Assembly: GCA_937959175.1 (NCBI GenBank)
Contig: CALGAS010000583.1
Coordinates: 1 to 6,600, forward strand
Reading direction: 5' to 3'
From: an uncultured bacterium
GTDB taxonomy: Bacteria; Planctomycetota; Planctomycetia; Pirellulales; UBA1268
Length of the DNA stretch: 6,600 nucleotides
Position numbers and translations under genes: made by a program. Shown here one piece after another: positions 1 to 6,082 of this stretch. Under the pieces are notes generated by a model that saw nothing but the letters and a program-made list of their open reading frames with translations, was not told the origin of the DNA and made no database searches. Every line of letters starts with the position of its first letter. Position 1 is the stretch's first letter.

Positions 1-2612
1 CCCCGGCGGCCTACGAAGCCGAGATCGACCACGCCGGCTTCATCGCCGACTGGAGCGATCCGGAGAAGTCGCAGGCGGCCCTCGAGCGGGGCGAGCGGCT
101 CTACAGCCGGGTCTGTGCCAACTGCCATGGGACACTCGATCAGCCCGGCTCCCTGCCGACGGCGCCGCGGTTCGCTACGGCGACGTTCAAGGCAGGCAGT
201 GATCCCTATTCGATCTACCGGACCCTCACCTACGGCAACGGGATGATGGTGGCTCAGGGCTGGATGGTGCCCAGCCAGAAGTACGACGTGATCCACTACC
301 TGCGGGAAACCTTCCTCAAGGATCGCAACTCCGCCTGGTACACGCCGCTGTCGGCCGACTACCTCGCCTCGCTGCCACCGGGCACGACCCGCGGCCCGGA
401 GCCTTCGGAAATCGAGGCCTGGCGGCTGCACGACTACGGCCCCTTTCTGGCCGGCACGTTCGAGGTCGGCAGGGACGGGGCGAACATCGCCCGCAAGGGG
501 CTCGCCATCCGGCTCGACGACGGCCCCGGAGGCGTCGGCCGTGGCCGGGCCTGGGCCCTCTACGAACTCGACACCCTCAGGCTCTCCGCCTTCTGGACCG
601 GCGAAGCATTTATCGACTGGGCCGGGATCAACTTCGACGGCCGGCACGGCACCCACCCACGGGTGGCCGGTGACATCCAGACGGCGGTGGCCACGATGCC
701 AGGCTGGGCCGACCCGGCGAGCGGCTCCTTCGCCGACCCCCGGCCGCTGGGCCGCGACAAGAAGCCGTACGGGCCGCTGCCGCGGGAGCACGCGCGACTC
801 CGGGCGGTTCATCATGTCGGCCTCGGCGGGACGACCGCCGAGCCTCGCAGCGGCGTCGTGCTCGACTTCACCATCGGCCAGACGCCGGTCCTCGAGATGC
901 CCTGGCTGGGCCCGCCCCTCGAGGCTGGCGACCGGCAGGTGCCCGTCGTGATCCGGTCGTTCTCGCTGGGCCCGAGGCCGCAGCCGCTGGCGGTGCGGCT
1001 GGCGGCAGAGCCGGCTGCTGGGGCGATCGTCGGCGACACTGCGGCACAGGCCGGCGGCGGCCCGCGGATCGTCACCCACAACGGCTCGCTCGACCTGCTG
1101 ATCCCCGCTGGCAGCGAGCCGCTCGACCTGGCAGTGGCGGTGGCCGCCGCCGACGCAGCCGACCTCGCGGCCCACGCCGCCGGCGTTGTCCCGCCGGAGC
1201 CACCCCGCGTGCTCGTCGGCCGGCCGGCGCCGCCGCTCTGGCCGACGACGCTCGAGACCCCGATCAGCCCCGGCCGCGGCGACGGCCCCTTTGCCGTCGA
1301 CGTACTGACGGCCCCCGAGGCCAACCCCTGGAACGCTCAGGTGCGGTTTTCGGGGCTCGACTTCATCGGACCCGACGAGGCGGTGATCTGCTCCTGGGAC
1401 GGCGACGTCTGGCGGGTGCGGGGCATCACCGGCGCCGCCGGCAGGCTCACCTGGCAGCGGATCGCCTCGGGGCTGTTTCAGCCGCTGGGCATCAGAGTGA
1501 TCGACGGCGTGATCTACGTCGGCTGCCGGGATCGGATCCTCTCGCTCGTCGATCTCGACGGCGACGGCCTGACCGATCGCTACGACACCTTCAACGACGA
1601 CCACCAGGTGACCGAGCACTTCCACGAGTTTGCGATGGGCCTGGAGACCGACGCCGCCGGCAACCTCTACTACGCCAAGAGCGCCCGCCACGCCCTGCCG
1701 GCGGTCGTGCCCCACCACGGCACCCTCATCCGGGTCAGCCCCGACGGGAAGGAGACACAGATCCTGGCCACCGGCTTCCGGGCGGCTAACGGCGTCTGCG
1801 TCGAGGAGGACGGCAGCTTCTGGGTGACCGACCAGGAGGGGCACTGGAACCCCAAGAACCGGATCAACCGCGTCGTGCCGGGCGGCTTCTACGGCAACAT
1901 GTACGGCTACCACGACGTCACCGACAGCAGCGATGCCGCGATGGATCCGCCGGCGATCTGGATCACCAACGCCTTCGACCGCTCGCCGGCCGAGCTGCTG
2001 CGGGTGTCGAGCGAGCGGTGGCAGCCGCTCGACGGGGCGCTGCTGGAGCTCTCCTACGGCGAGGGGCGGGTCCATCTGGTGCTGACCGAGCCGGCCGGCA
2101 GCGAGCCGGCTGAGAGCGACGTCATCCAGGGGGGAATGGTCGCCCTGCCGATTCCAGATCTGCCCACCGGCATCATGCGGGGCCGCTTCAACCCGGCCGA
2201 CGGGCAGCTCTACACCTGCGGCCTCTTCGCCTGGGCCGGCAACCGCCAGCACCCCGGCGGCTTCTTCCGGATCCGCCGCACCGACCGGCCGCTGACGATT
2301 CCCCTCGGCCTCCACGCCGAGCCGGGCCTGCTGGCCGTCGAGTTTGCCCAGCCGCTCGATCCGGCCGCCGCCGCTGACACCGCCGTCTGGAAGGTCCGGG
2401 CCTGGGATTTGAAGCGGACGAAAAACTACGGCTCACCCCACCTCAACGAGCGGGCCCTCCCGATCTCGGCTGCCGAGGTGACCACGACCGGCCGGCAGGT
2501 CAGGCTGACCGTGCCCGCCCTCGAGCCGACCTGGTGCTACTCGCTCGAGTGGTCGATCAAGGCAGCCGACGGCACGCCGCTCACCGGCCTGCTGCACGGC
2601 ACGCTGCACTGA
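1..2612 (+). CDS. c-type cytochrome / DUF6797-like / beta-propeller protein (5' end missing)
   Basis: The frame is open from base 3, so the start lies upstream; 869 residues are visible. Visible residues 38-42 read CANCH (bases 114-128), a class I cytochrome c haem site. The Met-rich stretch at residues 81-90 (GMMVAQGWMVP) offers candidate distal ligands. Residues ~115-300 resemble the planctomycete/verrucomicrobial DUF6797 domain (ARKGLAIRLDD, DTLRLSAFWTG, GINFDGRHG, GPLPREHARLR). From ~435 follows a propeller of the glucose/sorbosone-dehydrogenase or NHL kind, with an acidic DLDGDGLTD loop at 517-525 and GFRAANGVCVEEDGSFWVTD. A later stretch (GLLAVEFAQPLDPAAAADT) looks like a C-terminal beta-sandwich. 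The likely place is the periplasm, and the likely role electron transfer coupled to oxidation of a sugar or alcohol; the substrate is not visible. Family assignment is from memory of motifs, not a search. The downstream gene is 242 bases away on the same strand, so shared transcription is unlikely but possible. Confidence 0.85.
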   Translation, partial: PAAYEAEIDHAGFIADWSDPEKSQAALERGERLYSRVCANCHGTLDQPGSLPTAPRFATATFKAGSDPYSIYRTLTYGNGMMVAQGWMVPSQKYDVIHYLRETFLKDRNSAWYTPLSADYLASLPPGTTRGPEPSEIEAWRLHDYGPFLAGTFEVGRDGANIARKGLAIRLDDGPGGVGRGRAWALYELDTLRLSAFWTGEAFIDWAGINFDGRHGTHPRVAGDIQTAVATMPGWADPASGSFADPRPLGRDKKPYGPLPREHARLRAVHHVGLGGTTAEPRSGVVLDFTIGQTPVLEMPWLGPPLEAGDRQVPVVIRSFSLGPRPQPLAVRLAAEPAAGAIVGDTAAQAGGGPRIVTHNGSLDLLIPAGSEPLDLAVAVAAADAADLAAHAAGVVPPEPPRVLVGRPAPPLWPTTLETPISPGRGDGPFAVDVLTAPEANPWNAQVRFSGLDFIGPDEAVICSWDGDVWRVRGITGAAGRLTWQRIASGLFQPLGIRVIDGVIYVGCRDRILSLVDLDGDGLTDRYDTFNDDHQVTEHFHEFAMGLETDAAGNLYYAKSARHALPAVVPHHGTLIRVSPDGKETQILATGFRAANGVCVEEDGSFWVTDQEGHWNPKNRINRVVPGGFYGNMYGYHDVTDSSDAAMDPPAIWITNAFDRSPAELLRVSSERWQPLDGALLELSYGEGRVHLVLTEPAGSEPAESDVIQGGMVALPIPDLPTGIMRGRFNPADGQLYTCGLFAWAGNRQHPGGFFRIRRTDRPLTIPLGLHAEPGLLAVEFAQPLDPAAAADTAVWKVRAWDLKRTKNYGSPHLNERALPISAAEVTTTGRQVRLTVPALEPTWCYSLEWSIKAADGTPLTGLLHGTLH

Positions 2613-2646
2613 TCGCGTCGCGGCCGTGAGGTTCCCAGCTGTCTGG

Positions 2647-2660
2647 TGGTTCATGAACCA
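2647..2660. promoter_or_regulatory. 14-bp perfect palindrome, possible operator
   Basis: TGGTTCATGAACCA is identical to its reverse complement over 14 bases; the symmetry stops at the next pair (G2646/A2661). Its right half supplies the first TGAACC of the adjoining 11-bp repeat array, so the site offers both dyad and direct-repeat geometry. It starts 34 bases after the stop codon of the cytochrome gene and about 195 bases before the next start codon. A transcription-factor site is the natural reading, but no factor can be named. Confidence 0.45.
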
Positions 2661-2695
2661 AGCCTGAACCGGGCATGAACCTGCCCTGAAAACGC
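2652..2695 (+). repeat. Four tandem 11-bp repeats (CMTGAAMC core), candidate response-regulator box
   Basis: Four units follow one another with an exact 11-base period: CATGAACCAAG (2652), CCTGAACCGGG (2663), CATGAACCTGC (2674) and CCTGAAAACGC (2685). TGAA is fixed in all four and TGAACC in the first three, while the last 3 bases vary. On the minus strand the core reads GGTTCA every 11 bases. That spacing and core resemble the 11-nt direct-repeat PHO boxes described in Streptomyces, and OmpR/PhoB-family regulators in general bind tandem sites about one helical turn apart. The repeat itself is directly visible; its function as an operator for the downstream secreted glucanase-like gene is inference. 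Confidence 0.6.
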
Positions 2696-2725
2696 AGCTT
2701 ACGCCCGGCCACGAGAGCGATTGGG

Positions 2726-2742
2726 GGGCCGTCCGACGGCCC
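2726..2742. other. GC-rich hairpin in the intergenic region
   Basis: GGGCCGT (2726-2732) and ACGGCCC (2736-2742) form a perfect 7-bp stem with a 3-base loop. There is no T-run on either side. It could be a weak or Rho-assisted terminator for the upstream gene, a structure in the 5' leader of the next gene, or chance in GC-rich DNA. Confidence 0.25.
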
Positions 2743-2841
2743 GCGGCGGCTCTTCGAGGGCCCGGCGACCGCATTTCTTCCCGACCCGCGAGCCTCGTCC
2801 AGCGGTCGCTGCGTAGGAATGCAGGGCGGGGCGGGTGTCAC

Positions 2842-2847
2842 AAGGAG
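2842..2847 (+). promoter_or_regulatory. Ribosome-binding site AAGGAG
   Basis: AAGGAG lies 7 bases before the ATG at 2855. It is a near-ideal Shine-Dalgarno sequence and decides the start of the downstream gene in favour of 2855 over the in-frame ATG at 2819, which would add only 12 residues before the LEPR-XLL-like leader. Confidence 0.8.
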
Positions 2848-2854
2848 CGGTGCC

Positions 2855-5800
2855 ATGAATCGGCCAACCACGTTCTTCAGCCAGCTGTTTCAAAGCCGCC
2901 GGGCGGCGGCCAGTCGAACCGACCTGCGGCGGGCCCGCCGGCTGGCCGGCGAGCAGCTCGAAGCCCGCAGCCTTCTCTCGGGCGTCGTCGATGCCGCGGT
3001 GCCGCTGGCCCCGACGGTCGGTGAAGCCGACCTGACCGCCGCAATGGCGATGCCGATGCCCGGCTCCGAGCCGAGCCCGGCCGCCGCCGAGGAGGTGACC
3101 TGGGGCCTCGGTCTGACCGATCCCGGCGAGCCATCGGCCTGGGACATCACCGGCATGCCGCTGGGCGAGTTCCACTCCCGGCTGACCTTCGTGAAGCGGG
3201 CAACTGTCGACCCGCTGCTCGCTCCGGGCAATCCTGACTTCTGGCATGCCCATGATTTCTTCGTCAATCCATCGGTCGATGAAAACTCGACCCTCGAGAG
3301 CCTGCTGGCCGCCGGAGAGACTGCCGCCGCCCCGACCAACAACCTCTCGACCTACTGGGTGCCGAGCCTCTTCAACGAGGCGACCGGTCAATACGTCGAT
3401 CCGCTCGACAGCTCGATCGCCTACTACTCGGTGCAGAAGCCGCTCGAGCCCTCCAAGATCGAGGCGATGCCCGCCGGGCTCTCGATCATCGCCGGTAGCG
3501 CCATGCCGACCGAGCGGCAGTCGACGGCGGTCGTCTTCTGGAACTACATCGGCACCCCGACCCAATACGACCACATCCCGCAGGGGGAGCTCTGGCAGGA
3601 TTTGCCGCTCCAAGCGGTGATCATGTTTCCGCAGTTTTGGGACGGGGCCAGCCTGACCGGCAGCAACTTCAAGGACCACATGGCCTACGACCGCGGCGGC
3701 GACGGCGGCCCGAGCAGTCACCCCTATCTGCTGCCGGAGCTCCAGCTCCAGATTCACTACGGCCGGATTCCCCAAGACGCCCGCCTGGTGCTCACCTCCG
3801 ACTCGATGACCGCCGACCGGCCCGGCTACGCCCCCGGCTGGAGCATGCATGCCGACTTCATCCACACACCCTGGCCGGAGCGGGATGCCGAGGGCAATCT
3901 CTACGACGGCTTCGAGCGGCGGGTCAACGACAACCTCCGCTGGCCGACCGTGGCCGGCACCGACGGCAATGCCGCCCGGACCAATCCCCGCGGCCTCGAG
4001 CAGCCCTTCACCCCGGCCCCGATCATCCTCGATCCGGTCCTCCCGGCGGCCGCCGCGGAGCCGGGGCAGCCGCCGGAGGCCGAGCCGCCCGCCTGGCGGG
4101 TCGTCGAGGCGGACGGCGGGGTCAGCCTGCTGGAGGATCCCGCCACCGGCCGCGGCTATCTCCAGGAAGCGGGCGGCCAGCCGCTGCCGCTCAGCCGGCA
4201 GGTCGCCGCCGGCGACGCCGATCTCAACGGCCGGGTCGACGCCTTCGATCTGATCGCGATCGCCTCCGCCGGCAGCTACAACGCGGGCGGCCCGGCCGAC
4301 TGGTCCACCGGCGACTTTACGCTCGACGGCACCGTCGACATCTTTGACCTGGTCGCGGCAGTCAACAGCGGCCTCTACGCCGCGGGCGAGTATCCGGCGA
4401 TCGACCGCGGGCTGCCCCCGCAGCCGGTGCCGATCACACGGGGCGGCTGGACGCTCCTGGCAGCCGAGCGGAACGGCCCGGGCCAGTTGATGCTGCTCGA
4501 GTCGCGGGGCCAGGAGTATGTCACACGCGGCGTCGACGCAACCGGCCTGTTGGGCGGGGCGGTCGTCGCCGATGCCCAGACCCTCCCGGCGACTGAAACG
4601 CTCTTCGGGCTCGACCTCGACGGCGACGGTCAGATCGGGCCGGTGACGGCCGAGCCGCCCGCGGCGAGCGTCAGCGAGCGGGCCTTCTGGGAGCCGATGC
4701 GGGGGATCGGCTTCTCGGTCGGTTCAGCCGGCAGCCTGACCGGGCAGGACCGCCTCGAGGATGCCCTCCGCCGGGTGGTCGATCTCGGCTTCAACACGAT
4801 CCGCACCTGGGGGGCCGGCGACTACACCGGGCGAATTCTCGAGGCGATCGACCGGCTGGGCCTGCCCCTCAAGGTGCAGGTCGGCATCTGGATCGCGACC
4901 GACGCCGGTGCCGAGAGCCTGATCGCCGACGCCCTGGCGGTGATCGAACCCTTCCGGGAGCATGTTCTGGCGGTCAGCCTCGGCAACGAGCAGCTCGCCG
5001 ACTGGAACTCCTCGGATCTCACCGTCGATCAGCTGCTACGCCAGGTGGCCTTCTTCCGGGAGCAAAGCGACCTCCCGCTGACCTACAACTTCTCCGGCGA
5101 GACGTTCCGCCCGTGGAGCAGCTTCTGGAATCAGGACGGCGGCCGGCTCCTGGCGGCCCTCGACTTTCTCAACGTCCACTCCTATGCCGGCTTCTTCGAC
5201 AACCGCTTCAACCCCGCCTGGACACCCGAGCGGCAGCTGGAGGTGCTCCGGGCCGACGAGGCCCTCTTCGCGGAGATGCTCGCCGACCTCGGGATGCCCG
5301 ACAAGCCGCTGATCCTCGGCGAGACCGGCTGGCAGGGCTCGGGCTACGACCCGGCCGTCACCAACCCCGCCAACATGCAGGCCTACTACGAGGCGGCCAC
5401 CCGCTACGTCTACGGCCCGGCCGCCCGCTTCGACGGGATGTTCTACTTCAACTTCAGCGACGAGGCCTGGAAGGGGGGCGACGACCACTGGGGTCTCTTC
5501 GCCGAGGGCGGCGCCGCGGCAGTCGGCCCGGCCTCCTTCGCCCTGGCTCCGGTTCCGGAGATCCTCGACGACGCCGGCCAGCCGACGGAGCCCGCCCTCG
5601 AACTCGTCGCCGCCACCGGCGATGTCCGGCTGCTGGTCGATCCGGCCTCCGGGCTGGCCCACATCCAGGCTGGCGATGCCGAGCCGCTGGTGATCCGCCG
5701 CAACGACAGCTACTGGAGCGGGGCCGTCCCGCTCACCCGCGGCACGGCCAGCCTCGTGGCGGCCGCCCGCGACGACCTGGGCCGGCTGCGGGTGCTCGAT

Positions 5801-5923
5801 GTCAGCGAGTGGGGCTATTTCGCCTGGATCCTCGACGAGGCGGGGATGTTTGTCGGCGAGGAGCAGTTCGACGCGGCCAGTCTGGCCGAACTCGAGTCAC
5901 TCTTCGGCACCGACCTTGGCTGA
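2855..5923 (+). CDS. Secreted DUF1996-like / dockerin-like / GH17-like multidomain protein
   Basis: This 1022-residue protein starts at an ATG 7 bases after AAGGAG. The arginine-rich N-terminus ends in LEARSLLSG (35-43), a variant of the planctomycete LEPR-XLL export-associated motif. Residues ~105-366 match DUF1996: FWHAHDFF (129-136), STYWVPSLF, FPQFWDG (258-264), KDHMAY (273-278), GPSSHPYLLPEL and SMHADF (330-335). Residues 453-508 are a dockerin-like pair of calcium loops, D454/D456/N458/D462/D465 and D487/T489/D491/D495/D498. Residues ~610-885 are GH17-like: GFNTIRTWG, SLGNEQ (acid/base E712), LILGETGWQ (nucleophile E823), FYFNFSDEAWKGG and HWGLF. Short module copies lie on both sides (414-595 and 915-1022). 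I see no cysteine anywhere. GH17 enzymes cleave or rearrange beta-1,3-glucans, so an extracellular laminarin-type substrate is inferred. The DUF1996 role is unknown. Domain calls are from motifs, not a profile search. Confidence 0.88.
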   Translation: MNRPTTFFSQLFQSRRAAASRTDLRRARRLAGEQLEARSLLSGVVDAAVPLAPTVGEADLTAAMAMPMPGSEPSPAAAEEVTWGLGLTDPGEPSAWDITGMPLGEFHSRLTFVKRATVDPLLAPGNPDFWHAHDFFVNPSVDENSTLESLLAAGETAAAPTNNLSTYWVPSLFNEATGQYVDPLDSSIAYYSVQKPLEPSKIEAMPAGLSIIAGSAMPTERQSTAVVFWNYIGTPTQYDHIPQGELWQDLPLQAVIMFPQFWDGASLTGSNFKDHMAYDRGGDGGPSSHPYLLPELQLQIHYGRIPQDARLVLTSDSMTADRPGYAPGWSMHADFIHTPWPERDAEGNLYDGFERRVNDNLRWPTVAGTDGNAARTNPRGLEQPFTPAPIILDPVLPAAAAEPGQPPEAEPPAWRVVEADGGVSLLEDPATGRGYLQEAGGQPLPLSRQVAAGDADLNGRVDAFDLIAIASAGSYNAGGPADWSTGDFTLDGTVDIFDLVAAVNSGLYAAGEYPAIDRGLPPQPVPITRGGWTLLAAERNGPGQLMLLESRGQEYVTRGVDATGLLGGAVVADAQTLPATETLFGLDLDGDGQIGPVTAEPPAASVSERAFWEPMRGIGFSVGSAGSLTGQDRLEDALRRVVDLGFNTIRTWGAGDYTGRILEAIDRLGLPLKVQVGIWIATDAGAESLIADALAVIEPFREHVLAVSLGNEQLADWNSSDLTVDQLLRQVAFFREQSDLPLTYNFSGETFRPWSSFWNQDGGRLLAALDFLNVHSYAGFFDNRFNPAWTPERQLEVLRADEALFAEMLADLGMPDKPLILGETGWQGSGYDPAVTNPANMQAYYEAATRYVYGPAARFDGMFYFNFSDEAWKGGDDHWGLFAEGGAAAVGPASFALAPVPEILDDAGQPTEPALELVAATGDVRLLVDPASGLAHIQAGDAEPLVIRRNDSYWSGAVPLTRGTASLVAAARDDLGRLRVLDVSEWGYFAWILDEAGMFVGEEQFDAASLAELESLFGTDLG
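4094..4639 (+). repeat. Module copy 1, interrupted by a dockerin-like domain
   Basis: This is residues 414-595 of the secreted protein. The first part (414-449, including LLEDPATG) and the second part (from ~524, including PITRG, LLAAE and LFGLDLDGDGQIG) match the uninterrupted copy at the C-terminus. Between them lies the dockerin-like pair of calcium loops (453-508, bases 4211-4378). LLEDPATG sits 501 residues before its partner, and PITRG and LFG both sit 433 residues before theirs, so copy 1 carries a net insertion of 68 residues. It ends in an extra acidic loop, D587-L-D589-G-D591-G-Q-I. The shape recalls Trp-rich bacterial modules ending in FxxDLNGDGxIG, which is a weak resemblance only. 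Confidence 0.6.
5597..5923 (+). repeat. Module copy 2, uninterrupted, at the protein C-terminus
   Basis: This is residues 915-1022, right after the GH17-like domain. LLVDPASG (926-933), PLTRG (959-963), LVAAAR (967-972) and LFGTDL (1016-1021) pair with LLEDPATG, PITRG, LLAAER and LFGLDL of copy 1. The copy stops at DLG exactly where copy 1 goes on into its DGDGQIG calcium-type loop. Neither the other two frames past the stop nor read-through encodes such a loop, so a recent frameshift is not apparent. Confidence 0.6.
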
Positions 5924-5950
5924 ACCGTCACGCCGGGAGCTGATCGGGCT

Positions 5951-5977
5951 TCCGGCGGGACAAAAACCGCCGCCGGA
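5951..5977. terminator. Perfect hairpin between convergent genes, possible terminator
   Basis: TCCGGCGG (5951-5958) and CCGCCGGA (5970-5977) form an 8-bp perfect stem with an 11-base loop that contains a run of five A. It begins 28 bases after the stop codon of the secreted protein gene and lies between two convergent genes, where a terminator is expected. No T-tract follows in either direction, so it is not a standard intrinsic terminator. The rest of 5924-6082 shows no gene. Confidence 0.3.
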
Positions 5978-6082
5978 TCCCAAGCCCGCCACGAAGCCGT
6001 CGGTGATCGGGGGACGTCGGCATCGCTCCTCCTCAGGGCAGACTGCCGAGGGTGGCCCTGTTGACTGCCTGTGTCACTCGGT

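Larger units (their letters stand above)
2613..2854. other. Intergenic region with regulatory-looking repeats
   Basis: This 242-base gap separates two genes on the same strand. It holds a palindrome plus 11-bp repeat array near its left end, a GC-rich hairpin in the middle and a ribosome-binding site at the right end. I found no convincing sigma-70 -35/-10 pair, no T-rich intrinsic terminator after the upstream gene and no plausible small gene. An ATG at 2819 is in frame with the downstream gene but has no well-spaced Shine-Dalgarno sequence. Confidence 0.7.

Noticed and set aside
243..245. ATG at 243 as the start of the cytochrome/propeller gene
   Set aside because: The frame is open from base 3 and encodes the CANCH haem site at 114-128 upstream of this ATG, so it is an internal methionine and a possible haem ligand.
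2613..2640. Intrinsic terminator directly after the cytochrome gene
   Set aside because: Only short CG-rich self-complementary stretches are present, with no stable stem followed by T residues.
2819..2854. Alternative upstream ATG for the secreted protein
   Set aside because: An AGGA lies only about one base before this ATG, too close to work well, whereas the ATG at 2855 has AAGGAG at ideal spacing and begins the expected leader.
2699..3865. A long minus-strand reading frame of 388 codons opposite the secreted protein gene
   Set aside because: It is Arg/Gly/Val-rich without any recognisable motif and lies antisense to clear DUF1996-like coding sequence. Long antisense frames are expected in GC-rich genes because stop codons are rare.
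3637..4347. A plus-strand frame of 236 codons inside the secreted protein gene
   Set aside because: Its translation is dominated by Arg, Pro and Gly, the usual sign of an out-of-frame reading of GC-rich coding DNA.
5113..5943. A plus-strand frame of 276 codons overlapping the GH17-like region
   Set aside because: It is Arg/Gly-rich low-complexity translation. The overlapping frame encodes both GH17 catalytic motifs and must be the real one.
6034..6060. Hairpin CAGGGC...GCCCTG as a terminator of the PEP-CTERM gene
   Set aside because: The stem is only 6 bp with a 15-base loop and no T-run follows on the minus strand. It may be chance.
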